DNA of 64,000 nucleotides from Streptomyces sp. NBC_01306 (lineage in GTDB: Bacteria > Actinomycetota > Actinomycetes > Streptomycetales > Streptomycetaceae): contig NZ_JAPEPC010000001.1 of the NCBI RefSeq assembly GCF_026340465.1, positions 4,326,001-4,390,000 of the forward strand, in the 5' to 3' direction. Position 1 is the stretch's first letter; each line of letters begins with the position of its first letter. Positions 16,924 through 25,565 of the stretch are shown here, piece after piece. Position numbers and translations under genes: made by a program. The notes beneath the pieces were generated by a model that had not been told where the DNA came from, ran no database searches, and saw only the letters and a list, made by a program, of their open reading frames with translations.

Positions 16924-19257
16924 TCAGGTCCTTTCGGCGTGGGTCGCGGGCGCCGCGGGTGCGCTCGGCGCGGTGGGCGCGGTGGGCGCGGTGTCGCGCT
17001 TCGGCTGCGCCGGGAGCTGCTGGCGTACGAGCTCCAGAGAGCGGGTGACGGCGCCGACCTCGTCGTGGTGGCGCGGGTACAGGACGGTGCGGCGGTCTCC
17101 GCCGGCGAGGGCCTCGGCCTGGTCGGCGAGTGCCCGCAGCGGGCGTACGACGACGATGTGCAGCCAGCCGAGGCAGGCGGCGACAGCGGCCATCCCGAGC
17201 AGCCCGCCGAGCACGGTGAGGTTCTGTCTGCGGTATTCGGGGATGGCCAGAGAGCGTGCGGGCTGCTCGCTGACCACGGTCCAGCCGAGGGTCTTCGCCG
17301 CTCCTCCGCCGACGAAGGGCGCGGCTGCCGCGATCTGCACGGAGCCGCCGTCGCGGTAGAGGATGCCGCTGGGGTGCGGGCTGATGCCGGTCTGCTGGTT
17401 GGTCCCCGCGACGAGGGTCCTGAGGCGTTCGTTCGGGAGCCGGTGGAAGGCCCGGTAACCGGTGTTGCCGCCGATGACCCGCTGGTCGGCGTCCACGACC
17501 CGGACCTCGCCGAGCCCGGGCCGCTTGAGCAGCGCGTTCAGGAACTCGATCCGGAACTCCCCGATCACGGTGGAGCCGCTGCGGCTGGGGATCCCGGCAT
17601 ACCCGACGATGAGCGGCTTCTTGCCCGAGTGGTTGAGCACCCGGATCGAATGGCCGGCCTTGGCGCGGCTCACCGGCTGGTGGGGGGTGTCGCCCGCGTG
17701 GGCGACGACCTTCCCCGACGGGTCGACGACGTACAGCGACTGGTAGCGGTCGTGCTCCAGGCGGGTGCGCTCCAGGACGGTGTGCATATCGGCGGGCGAG
17801 GTGTCGCTGCCGATCAGTGTGGCCACCGAGAGAAGGTCGGCCTGGCCCTCGTTGAGGGCGCGGCGCACCCGGTCGGTGAGGGTGTCGGTGCGCTCGCGCT
17901 GGTCGTTGACGAGCTGCTGCGGTACGACGGCGGTGTCGTCGGCGCGGTTGAGGAGCAGCAGCATCGGCGCGCACCAGACGAGCAGCAGCGCGCCGCAGAC
18001 CAGGACGAGCCCGCGGCTGCCGAATTCGCCGGTGCGCGCGAACCTGCCGCGCCGCTGGGGAGCGGCCGCCCCCGCGGGTTCGCCGAGCAGTTGCCGGCGC
18101 AGCCGCTCAAGGGCGCGTCCGATCCTGGCGGCCTCCCCGTACGCGGGGGAGCTGACCGGGCGGGTCAGGTCGCCGCGGGTCAGCCTGCGGCTCTCCAGGA
18201 AGAGCCGGAGCAGCGGGCGTTGGACGGTGCCGAGCAGCAGCGCGACGGCGAGGGCCCCGATGACGACCAGCGCCCCGGCCGCGATCAGGCCGAAGAGCGG
18301 TCCGGCGACGGCGGTGGGGTTCTCCGAGACCGGGACCATGGCCACGACGCTGAGGCCGAGACCGGTGGCGATGGTCGGCTCACCGGGCTGCGGCCCGGCG
18401 AGCGAGGCGTATCCGGCGATGCTCCGGTCGCCCGTGTGGACGGCGCCCACCAGGCTCCCGCTGACACCGGGGAACCCGCCCGAGCCGGGCTCCCTGGCCG
18501 AGATGGGGTTCCGGCGCACCTTCACCGCGGCTGTCTTCGCGAAGCTCTTGAGCTGCCTTTCGGCCCGTTTGGCGTCGGCGCGCTGGGTGGCGGTGCGGAC
18601 CTGCTCGGGCTCGGGGATGCCGTCGCTGGAGAGGATCTCCGCTTCGTCGTCGATGACGGCGATGGAACGGAACTGGCCCAGGCTGATGCCGGGGAAGCGC
18701 AGATTGCTGGAGGCGACCAGGAGTTGCTGCGGGGTGCCGGGCCATGACAGCACGGCGAAGGAGAGCAGCCGGGTCTCGCCGTTGGCGAGCCGCACCATGC
18801 GCGGGCTGAGCCCGTCCTTGGCGCGGAGTTTGGTGGTGTCGACGGCGGTGAGGGGGACGTTCTCGCCGCGGGCCGCCAGCAGTTTTCCGGAGGAGATCTG
18901 GACGACGGCCGTGCCGGTCCACTTCTGGTAGACGCTGCTGACCTTGTCGAGCACGGCGTCGGGCGACGCGGGCGCTCCGGCGTTGAAGAGGTTCGCGGTC
19001 CGGCCCAGGTCGGTGAAGCTCTCGTCGATCGAGGCGCGCAGCGCGATGGCGCCGTCCTCGGCGAACTGCTGCTGCGAGGTCAGCACCGCCTTGGGGACGG
19101 GGTCCTGCACCGTACGCCCGAGGTTGAGTGCCGTGATCCCGGCCAGGGAGAGCAGCAGGACCGAGAGGACCGCGATGGGCGGTCGTATGCCACCCAGCAG
19201 CGACATGTCGGCCCGGCGGCGGACCTTGTGTCGCCGCTTCGCAGGCGTGGCGGCCAT
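16924..19257 (-). CDS. Tandem dCache-like/HAMP transmembrane sensor lacking an output domain
   Basis: 777 aa. Layout: membrane helix (about 20-42), an outside region of about 275 residues, helix (about 320-345), HAMP (LRLFLESRRLTRGDLTRPV), then a second copy of the same plan. That second copy has helix about 416-437, an outside dCache-like domain with SLYVVDPSGKVVAHAGD and VRVVDADQRVIGG, helix about 678-703, and a second HAMP (PLRALADQAEALAGGD). The protein stops soon after in an Ala/Pro-rich tail; no kinase, GGDEF or methyl-accepting domain is present. ATG at 19257 follows AAAGGGAA; a longer frame upstream lacks a ribosome site. First gene of the operon, 6 bases before pgsB, so it probably senses something for, or holds, the synthase. 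Confidence 0.8.
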   Translation of the reverse strand: MAATPAKRRHKVRRRADMSLLGGIRPPIAVLSVLLLSLAGITALNLGRTVQDPVPKAVLTSQQQFAEDGAIALRASIDESFTDLGRTANLFNAGAPASPDAVLDKVSSVYQKWTGTAVVQISSGKLLAARGENVPLTAVDTTKLRAKDGLSPRMVRLANGETRLLSFAVLSWPGTPQQLLVASSNLRFPGISLGQFRSIAVIDDEAEILSSDGIPEPEQVRTATQRADAKRAERQLKSFAKTAAVKVRRNPISAREPGSGGFPGVSGSLVGAVHTGDRSIAGYASLAGPQPGEPTIATGLGLSVVAMVPVSENPTAVAGPLFGLIAAGALVVIGALAVALLLGTVQRPLLRLFLESRRLTRGDLTRPVSSPAYGEAARIGRALERLRRQLLGEPAGAAAPQRRGRFARTGEFGSRGLVLVCGALLLVWCAPMLLLLNRADDTAVVPQQLVNDQRERTDTLTDRVRRALNEGQADLLSVATLIGSDTSPADMHTVLERTRLEHDRYQSLYVVDPSGKVVAHAGDTPHQPVSRAKAGHSIRVLNHSGKKPLIVGYAGIPSRSGSTVIGEFRIEFLNALLKRPGLGEVRVVDADQRVIGGNTGYRAFHRLPNERLRTLVAGTNQQTGISPHPSGILYRDGGSVQIAAAAPFVGGGAAKTLGWTVVSEQPARSLAIPEYRRQNLTVLGGLLGMAAVAACLGWLHIVVVRPLRALADQAEALAGGDRRTVLYPRHHDEVGAVTRSLELVRQQLPAQPKRDTAPTAPTAPSAPAAPATHAERT

Positions 19258-19622
19258 GAGCGTTCCCTTTCTGGGACTTCTTCCCGGGAGTTCTTCCGGG
19301 ACTTCTGGGTCGGGCAGGGCGGGGTGGGGCGGGGTGGACCGGATGGCGCGGGCCGTGCCGTCGGAACTGTCCGGGCCGGAACTGTGTGTGTCGGAACGGT
19401 GAGTGATCGGAACGCGGTCGCGAAAATGCATGACACGTTCGAATTGAGAACGGTTGTAAGGAAAGTGGCGGGTGTGACTCAGCGCACACAGCTGACTCAC
19501 AGCGTCCGCCGTGCCGGTCCACCCGGCAGACATCCGGGGGTGTCTCTCCGGTAACCGCGACGTCTCCCGGGCGCCCCCGCCCGTTCACCGGCCGGCCGCT
19601 GCCGCCCGGACCGCACCGCAGG
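19258..19622 (-). promoter_or_regulatory. Leader/promoter region of the pgs operon with an imperfect inverted repeat
   Basis: 365 bases with no gene. It is relatively A/T-rich around 19425-19470 and must carry the promoter of the reverse-strand sensor-pgsBC operon. At 19474-19500, GTGACTCAGC and GCTGACTCAC form a 9-of-10 inverted repeat with a 7-base loop, a candidate operator or RNA hairpin. No sigma consensus was identified. Confidence 0.45.
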
Positions 19623-20855
19623 TCAGCCGGGCAGACTCTCCAGCGGCTTCAGCCCGTCCTGCGCCGCCCCGCGGTTCAGCATCGTGCCCTCGGTGCGCTC
19701 GAACGCCAGCCGGTAGCGAGCCTTTTCCTCCGCGGTCAGCTTCCCGCTGTCACGCAGCGCCGCCGCCACATCGATGAGCCGGTGGTCCTGCACCGCGTCG
19801 GCGGCCGGCGGATTCGCCGCGTCGGACTCGGGCGGGATGGAGACGAGCGTCGGTACGTACCGTGCCCGGACCTCCCACTTGCCGCCCCGCTTCTGGAAGT
19901 CGAACCAGCCGATGACGCCCTCCTCGGTCAGCCCGGACGGCACCTCGTGCCGTGCGACCTGATTGCCGAGCCCGTACGCGATCCAGGTCCCGTCGACCTT
20001 CTCCATCGGCTGGACGACATGGGCGTGATGGCCGATGACCAGATCGATGCCGGTCTCACGGGCGATCCGGCGGGCCAGGCCGATCTGCCCCGAACTCGGC
20101 TCGGGGTGGTGTTCGCGGCCCCAGTGGATGCTGAGGATCACCACATCGGCGCCGGCTTCACGGGCGCGCAGCTCGGCCTTCCTGATCCGGTCGAAGGCCG
20201 TCAGGTTGGCGAGCCAGGGCTTGTCCGCCGGGACCTCGCGCCCGTTGAACCCGAAGGCGTACGAGATCTGTGCGACCTTGACGCCCTTCACGTCCATGAT
20301 CAGCGGCCGGTCGGCCTCCGCACTGCTGCGGGCCGAACCGGTGTGCTTGAGCCCGGCCTTGTCGAGTGCGTCGAGCGTGCGCTTCACGCCGGGCGCGCCG
20401 TGGTCGAGGGTGTGGTTCGACGCGGTGGAGCAGGTGTCGTAGCCGATCTGCTTGACCGCGGTGGTGATCTGCGGAGGCACCAGGAAGTCCGGGAAGCTGC
20501 GGAAGGGGCCGTTGGGCTCGCCCACCACCGGCTCGAAGTGGCAGATCGCCAGATCGGCCCGGGAGATGACGGGTTGCACCCCGGCCATCAGCCGGTAGAA
20601 GTCGAGCCCCTGCTTGCCTTCGGCCTTGGCATCCTTGCGGGCCTGCTCGATGAGCGGCGGATGGATGAGGATGTCACCCGCAGCGGCCACGGAGAACGAC
20701 TGCCCGCCGCCCTTGCCCGATGCGCCGTGGCCCGATGTTCCCGACGCGTCCGAACCGTCGCCGCCGTTCAGGAGCGAGCACCCCACCGCAGCCAGTGCGA
20801 GGAGAGCCGTCGCTGCGGCGCGGGTTGTGAAGGAGGCGTAAGGGTGTCGTGTCAC
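19623..20855 (-). CDS. capA: CapA/PgsA-family lipoprotein
   Basis: 410 aa. The N-terminus has Arg residues, a hydrophobic stretch and a lipobox-like LAAVGC, so it is probably lipidated and outside the membrane. The metallophosphatase-like CapA fold is marked by AAAGDILIHPPL, TASNHTLDHG, LSIHWGREHH and VIGHHAHVVQPME. In Bacillus, CapA/PgsA helps the PgsBC synthase export or release poly-gamma-glutamate. It lies 365 bases upstream of the sensor-pgsBC operon on the same strand but apparently has its own promoter. The start is GTG 20855, only 20 bases from the start of the divergent gene. Confidence 0.88.
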   Translation of the reverse strand: MTRHPYASFTTRAAATALLALAAVGCSLLNGGDGSDASGTSGHGASGKGGGQSFSVAAAGDILIHPPLIEQARKDAKAEGKQGLDFYRLMAGVQPVISRADLAICHFEPVVGEPNGPFRSFPDFLVPPQITTAVKQIGYDTCSTASNHTLDHGAPGVKRTLDALDKAGLKHTGSARSSAEADRPLIMDVKGVKVAQISYAFGFNGREVPADKPWLANLTAFDRIRKAELRAREAGADVVILSIHWGREHHPEPSSGQIGLARRIARETGIDLVIGHHAHVVQPMEKVDGTWIAYGLGNQVARHEVPSGLTEEGVIGWFDFQKRGGKWEVRARYVPTLVSIPPESDAANPPAADAVQDHRLIDVAAALRDSGKLTAEEKARYRLAFERTEGTMLNRGAAQDGLKPLESLPG

Positions 20856-20875
20856 CCGTGTATTTTTACTTCAAT

Positions 20876-21940
20876 ATGACGAGTCCTTGGGCCGGTAAAA
20901 AAGTGATCTTTGCAATATCGCTGGTCACAGCGTTGGTGGCGGTGGGTGTGGTGCTCGTCACGTCCAGCGGAGGAGGCGGTTCCGCCAAGGACCGGCCGCA
21001 ACGTGCCCGCCCGCGCGAGCAGGTCGACCTCGCCGCACGGATCGATGACTTCACCCGGCAGACGATCCGCCGCAGCGCCTTCCGCCCGCCCACCGCCCTG
21101 GAGCGCCGTGCGGTCGCCGACGGCGTCGGCCTGTATCTGGACGGACGCCGCGCGGAGGCCGGGAGGCGCCTGGCCGAGGTCGACTTCGGCGTCTCCGCTT
21201 TCACCGACACGGCCACCGGCCGCCCCTTCGCCGAATTCGCGGACCGGGCACGGGAGTCCACCCGGGGATGGGGCCGGGTGTACGTGGACCTGCCGCAGGC
21301 CGGGCGGCCCGCGGCGAAGTGGTCCGTGCAGGTTCCGCACCCGGTCGCCGATGCCGACAGCGAGAAACTGGGGGTGGGGGCGTGGCGCGCCACACCCGGT
21401 GGGGTGCTGGTGCTGGCGGGCGCCAACCGCAGGGCGGGCAAGGACGGCGCGGCGGATGTGGCCCACCGCCGGGACACGGTCTTCCACGCGGTCTGCGCCG
21501 AACTGATCGCCCGCCGGCTGCCGGGCATCCAGGTGCACGGCTTCGCCGACTCCACCGAGCCCGACTACGACGTGATCGTCTCCACCGGCCGGGGCGACCA
21601 CGGCCGCACCTGGGGCGAAGGCCTGGCGGCAGCGCTGTCCCGGCAGGGCTTCGACGTCTGCCGGGTCTGGGTGCGCCGCTGCTCACTCGAAGGCCGTACG
21701 AACGTCCAGGGGCGCGCCGCGGCCGACGCCGGACTCCCTTTCCTGCATGTGGAGTTCAGCCGCACGGTGCGGAAGTCCCCGGAGCGGATCACCCGCGCGG
21801 TGAAGGCGATCAGGGAGGCGGCGGGGCCGGCCGGCGGGGCTGCGCGGCCGGGGGCTGGCGCGCGTGCGGGGGCGGGTGCGCGGGCGGATGAGGGGACAGG
21901 TATGAGTGCGGATGCGAACGAGGGCGCAGTTGTGGGGTGA
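20876..21940 (+). CDS. Membrane-anchored or secreted protein, putative metallohydrolase-like
   Basis: About 354 aa with one N-terminal hydrophobic segment (VIFAISLVTALVAVGVVLV) and the rest outside the cell. Conserved-looking blocks are VPHPVADADSE, LVLAGANRRA, ADVAHRRDTVFHAVCAEL, QVHGF and FLHVEFSR. Several of these place His, Asp or Glu as in zinc amidases, or as in poly-gamma-glutamate hydrolases. I cannot confirm the family. A low-complexity Gly/Ala tail ends it. ATG 20876 has no ribosome site and may be leaderless; GTG 20849 has AGGAGG 12 bases upstream but would overlap capA. Divergent from capA, so a role in trimming the same polymer is plausible. Confidence 0.6.
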   Translation: MTSPWAGKKVIFAISLVTALVAVGVVLVTSSGGGGSAKDRPQRARPREQVDLAARIDDFTRQTIRRSAFRPPTALERRAVADGVGLYLDGRRAEAGRRLAEVDFGVSAFTDTATGRPFAEFADRARESTRGWGRVYVDLPQAGRPAAKWSVQVPHPVADADSEKLGVGAWRATPGGVLVLAGANRRAGKDGAADVAHRRDTVFHAVCAELIARRLPGIQVHGFADSTEPDYDVIVSTGRGDHGRTWGEGLAAALSRQGFDVCRVWVRRCSLEGRTNVQGRAAADAGLPFLHVEFSRTVRKSPERITRAVKAIREAAGPAGGAARPGAGARAGAGARADEGTGMSADANEGAVVG

Positions 21941-22042
21941 GCGCGCAGTGGTGGTGTGCGGGCGCTGTCGACCGGTGCGGTGGGCCGGCCGGGGGCGAAG
22001 TTCCGCCACCCGGTGCCGTGTTGAGTGGCAGGATCCCCGTAT

Positions 22043-23428
22043 GTGAGCCACGACCGCAGCGCGTTCATGACCATCGCGAGGACCGCAGCCCCGCTCTACG
22101 TCACCACCCTGGCCGCGTCGGCGGGTTCGCTCGTCGACACGGTGCTGCTGGGCCGGCACGCGACCGCCTCACTGGCCGCCTTCGCGGTGGCGGTGGCGGT
22201 TTTCGGGCCGGCCACCGCCACCGTGGCCGGCGCGCTGCGCGGGGTGATGCCGTTCATCACGCCCCACCGTGAGAATCCGGACGAACTGCTGCCGCTCGTA
22301 CGGAGCGGGATGTGGCTGGCGTTCGCGGTGGGCGGGGTGTGCGCGGCCGTGGTCGCCGCGGTCCCGCTCATCGGCGGACTCTGGGGCGTACAGCCTGCCG
22401 TACTCCACCAACTGGGGCTGCTGCCCTGGCTGCTGGCGGGCAGTGTGCTGCTGATTGCCGTCGGCGGATCGGCGACATCGGTCCTGGTCGCGCTGGGCCG
22501 CTCCGCGCAGGTGATGCGTTCCGGTCTGGTGGGCACCGCCGTATCCGTCACGCTGTCGATCCTGCTGGTCGGCGGCCCGGGGCCGCTCCCGAGCCATGGA
22601 CTGACCGGCGCGGGCGTGGCCATGCTCGCCTCCAGTCTGATCAGCACCGTCCTCAACCAACTGGCCCTGCGGCGGCGGACGGTACTGGCGGGACGGCCGC
22701 TGCGCCCCGGCCGGCCCGACCCGCGGCGCGTGCTGCGGCTGGCCGCGGTGGGCATCCCGCTCGGCGGCACGGTCCTGGTGAAGTTCTCGGTGCTGGGCAT
22801 GCTGACGTTCGCGGCGGCCCGGATCAGTACGGACGCGGCAGCCGTGCACGGCGTCTCGGAGTCGCTGGTGAACGTCATCTTCACCGCGGCGGTCGCGGTC
22901 GGCCAGTCCACGGTCCCGCTGATCGCCGACTACGCGTCCAAGCGTGACCTCAGGAGGATCCGCCGCAGTGTGGGGGCGGGGGTCAGGGTGGCCCTGAGTG
23001 CGGTCACCGTGCTGGGGGCGGTGCTGCTGGCGCTGCGCGGCCCAGTGGTGGGCCTGTTCACGACGGACGACTCGCTCAGCCACCAGGTGATGAGACTGCT
23101 GCCTCTGGTCCTCGCGGTGGTGGTCGCGGACGCACTGCAGGCGGTGGCGGGCTTCGCCCTGGTCGGACTCAGACGAACGGGCCCGAGTCTCGTGTCAACG
23201 GTGGTGTGGTTCGGGGTACTTGCCGCTCTGGCGGTCCCGGTGGCCGATACGTACGGTCTGACGGGCCTCTGGGCAGCGCTTGCGGGTGCGAACCTCCTGC
23301 AGGCCGGAACCAAGTCGCACTCATTCCTGCGGCACAGCTCCCGCCTGCGGACGCAAGGGGTCGCCGTAGCCCGTACGGGTGGCACCAGTGAGTCCGCAGG
23401 ACGCACCACGCCCGGGGTACAAGGCTGA
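22043..23428 (+). CDS. MATE-family multidrug/metabolite exporter
   Basis: About 461 aa with twelve hydrophobic segments in two halves. The N-terminal half has ARTAAPLYVTTLAASAGSLVDTVLLGRH, matching the MATE opening (P...........VDT..+G), and the second half has IPLGGTVLVKFSVLGMLTF. It should export cationic or neutral small molecules using a proton or sodium gradient. GTG 22043 follows AGGA; an in-frame GTG at 22025 adds six residues. It is not obviously co-transcribed with the gene upstream, which ends 102 bases earlier. Confidence 0.85.
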   Translation: MSHDRSAFMTIARTAAPLYVTTLAASAGSLVDTVLLGRHATASLAAFAVAVAVFGPATATVAGALRGVMPFITPHRENPDELLPLVRSGMWLAFAVGGVCAAVVAAVPLIGGLWGVQPAVLHQLGLLPWLLAGSVLLIAVGGSATSVLVALGRSAQVMRSGLVGTAVSVTLSILLVGGPGPLPSHGLTGAGVAMLASSLISTVLNQLALRRRTVLAGRPLRPGRPDPRRVLRLAAVGIPLGGTVLVKFSVLGMLTFAAARISTDAAAVHGVSESLVNVIFTAAVAVGQSTVPLIADYASKRDLRRIRRSVGAGVRVALSAVTVLGAVLLALRGPVVGLFTTDDSLSHQVMRLLPLVLAVVVADALQAVAGFALVGLRRTGPSLVSTVVWFGVLAALAVPVADTYGLTGLWAALAGANLLQAGTKSHSFLRHSSRLRTQGVAVARTGGTSESAGRTTPGVQG

Positions 23429-23450
23429 GGGGTGAGCCGAGGAGTGACCC

Positions 23451-23657
23451 ATGGTGCTGACACCGCCGCAATGCCCCCACTGCCGTGACCCCCGTCCGCT
23501 GTGGAAGGACACCAGCACCACCGGGCCGAAGGTCCCGGACGGATGGCGCTGGTACTGCACAGGATGCAGACAGGTGTGGGAACCCACGAACGACCACAGG
23601 GCGAGGTACCGGGCCGTCGCACCGAACGGGCCGGGCGTATATGCGGGGATCCGCTGA
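23451..23657 (+). CDS. Small zinc-ribbon protein
   Basis: 68 aa with two knuckles, CPHC near the N-terminus and CTGC about 25 residues later, the arrangement of a zinc ribbon. GAGGAG lies 7 bases before the ATG, 23 bases after the MATE stop, so it is probably co-transcribed. Function unknown. Its last codons are already part of the 28-bp tandem repeat, so its C-terminus may have been rewritten by repeat expansion. Confidence 0.6.
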   Translation: MVLTPPQCPHCRDPRPLWKDTSTTGPKVPDGWRWYCTGCRQVWEPTNDHRARYRAVAPNGPGVYAGIR

Positions 23658-23770
23658 GCCGGGCGTATGTGCGGGGACCTGCTGAGCCGGGCGTATGTGC
23701 GGGGACCTGCTGAGCTGAGGTACGCGCGGGGATCCGCTGAGCCCGCGTGCGCGCTGGGCTCCGCTGAGCC
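23633..23770. repeat. 28-bp tandem repeat, about five copies
   Basis: The octamer GCTGAGCC/T recurs at 23653, 23681, 23709, 23736 and 23763, a period of 28, 28, 27 and 27 bases. Each unit continues as GGGCGTATGTGCGGGG or a variant. The two central units are nearly identical and the outer ones diverge. The period is not a multiple of three, so it does not encode a repeat peptide. Confidence 0.85.
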
Positions 23771-23806
23771 GGTGCGTGCAAGGGCCTGCCGTGCTGTACT
23801 GGCAAG

Positions 23807-24721
23807 GTGGAGCGAAAGCACTCATTGGCAGCGGTCACGCACCTGAGGCGCCCCGGCGGGGCGGCTTCGGACAGTGCGCGGGACCGGCGGGCCGAGGAGA
23901 TTCGTACCCGGGTCCGGCTGATGATCGAGATCACGGCGCGGGCAGGGGCGTACCGGAAGGGCCTGGTCGCGGCCGCCCGCCGGCTCAGCCCGGAGGAGGC
24001 GACGATCCTGTCGGATCTGGAGCGCCACGGACTGCAGGTGCCCCAGCTGCACGACGTGCTGTGCGGTGGCCATGTGCTGGTCGACGACCCGCAGTTGTAC
24101 GAGGACTGGCGGTTCGCCAAGGTCAGCCACGAGCGGCTGTCCAGCCACCACCGTGACATCGACAAGACGCTCTATCCCGACATCGGAATGCGCGGGGACG
24201 TGGTGCGGGAGAAGCTGCACGGGCGTACCGCCCAGGGCACCTGGGTGCAGCTGGAGAAGACACCGGCCGCGTTCGGCGGGCGGAAGCTGCCCAGCGTGAG
24301 CGACCTTCGCCACCTCATGGACTACGTGGTCTACCGGATCACGCGCAGCAATGTCGGGCCCTGGGGCCTGTCCCGGATGACCGAGCGGCGCCCGATGTAT
24401 CTGGCGCCGTTCCTCGCCGTGCCGACGTCCCTGACGCCTCCGGTCGCGCGGTTGCTGACCCAGGCACTGCGCCGGATCGAGGAAGCCGACGACGTCACCG
24501 CCGTCTCCGCCGACCTGGCGGCCCGGTTCTTCCCGCCCCCGGACCGGCAGGACCTGGCCGGCGAGCTGGGACAGTCGCTGTCCGGCAGGGCGGGCCGTGG
24601 GCTGTTCGGCAGCTCCGGGGTATGGGTGACCGAGACCCTCTCACGCAGCGCCGCCGCGGTTCTCCGGGAGAGCCGTGTGCCGCCTGCGGTGGACATTCTG
24701 CAGCCGGGAAGGCCGTCATGA
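23807..24721 (+). CDS. Protein of unknown function (first of a coupled pair)
   Basis: 304 aa, soluble, basic N-terminus, GTG start. I recognise no family. Notable blocks are VLVDDPQLYEDWRFAKVSHE, TLYPDIGMRGDVVREKLHGR and RSNVGPWGLSRM. No signal peptide or membrane helix. There is no clear ribosome site before the GTG, so it may be translated leaderless. Its stop overlaps the next start as ATGA, so the two proteins are made together and may interact. Confidence 0.6.
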   Translation: MERKHSLAAVTHLRRPGGAASDSARDRRAEEIRTRVRLMIEITARAGAYRKGLVAAARRLSPEEATILSDLERHGLQVPQLHDVLCGGHVLVDDPQLYEDWRFAKVSHERLSSHHRDIDKTLYPDIGMRGDVVREKLHGRTAQGTWVQLEKTPAAFGGRKLPSVSDLRHLMDYVVYRITRSNVGPWGLSRMTERRPMYLAPFLAVPTSLTPPVARLLTQALRRIEEADDVTAVSADLAARFFPPPDRQDLAGELGQSLSGRAGRGLFGSSGVWVTETLSRSAAAVLRESRVPPAVDILQPGRPS

Positions 24722-25509
24722 GCGACGAGCAGCGCGATGTTCCCCCTCCGACGCCGTCGGACGCGGGGTCGGACGGATCGGACACAGGGTCGGAGACGGG
24801 GGAGGCGTCCGTCCCTTCGGGGCTGGTGTCGGCCGTGGTGAACCTGGTGAACACGGGACCGGTACTGCTCGGTGCGTACACCATCGCGGAGCTCACCGCC
24901 GTGGACGCGATCGTGGACTTCCTGGAGGCCAGGCCGTCGGACGACGTGATCGCCGAGGCCGTCCGCTCGCTGGCGGCACGCCAACTGCTGCTGGCGGGGG
25001 ATACGGGCGAGCAGGTCCAGGTGCAGGGAGACCTGGGCATCGCCGTGGCGTTCCAGCAGAGGGCCCGCAAGGTACTCGATGCCCGTACGACCGGGTCGGG
25101 CCCGGGTGAGCCCTGGCGGATCCTGTTGCTCCCCCAGCCCGAGCGGATCTGTCTCATGGTTCACATCGACGCGCTCGGCGTCCACCAGCTGGGCCTGTAC
25201 AAGCTCGACGAGGCCCTGAACATGCTTACCGAGTGGCTGCCGCGAGGCTCGTCGGCGGACCCCGACGAGACAACGGACCCCGAGGCCGTGCTCGCCGCAT
25301 CGGAGCGCTCCGCGCTGATCACCGTCACCGACTACACGGCAGAGGGATCGGCCGAGACCGCGGGCACCAGCAGGGATCTGGTGCTGGCCCGCAGCGGCGG
25401 ACGGCTGCACGCCCTCGCCCGGGACCCCGCCGACCGGGAGAAGCTGGTGCCGCACCCGGAAGCGCGCAGGGACAACGTCCGTGAACGGCTCATCGATCTG
25501 CTGGGGTAG
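24718..25509 (+). CDS. Protein of unknown function (second of a coupled pair)
   Basis: 263 aa. Start ATG 24718 overlaps the upstream stop (ATGA) with GGAAGG 5 bases upstream; a longer frame exists but is not supported. A Ser/Asp/Gly-rich acidic head is followed by a fold beginning VSAVVNLVNTGPVLLGAYTIAELTAVDAI. A later block reads ICLMVHIDALGVHQLGLYKLDEALNML, which superficially resembles ESX-associated EspG-like proteins. That resemblance is too weak to name it. Partner of the 304-aa protein by coupling. Confidence 0.6.
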   Translation: MSDEQRDVPPPTPSDAGSDGSDTGSETGEASVPSGLVSAVVNLVNTGPVLLGAYTIAELTAVDAIVDFLEARPSDDVIAEAVRSLAARQLLLAGDTGEQVQVQGDLGIAVAFQQRARKVLDARTTGSGPGEPWRILLLPQPERICLMVHIDALGVHQLGLYKLDEALNMLTEWLPRGSSADPDETTDPEAVLAASERSALITVTDYTAEGSAETAGTSRDLVLARSGGRLHALARDPADREKLVPHPEARRDNVRERLIDLLG

Positions 25510-25565
25510 ACAACTGAACTGCCGGGGCCCGGGCACCGCTCACGCAAACGGCTCCCGCAGGCCAC

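Noticed and set aside
15307-18747. 1146-codon open frame on the plus strand
   Set aside because: It lies opposite pgsB and the sensor gene and has the biased composition of a GC-rich antisense shadow, with no ribosome site or recognisable domain.
24718-25509. EspG/ESX-associated assignment for the 263-aa protein
   Set aside because: Similarity is a vague impression over one helix; no neighbouring type VII secretion genes are present.
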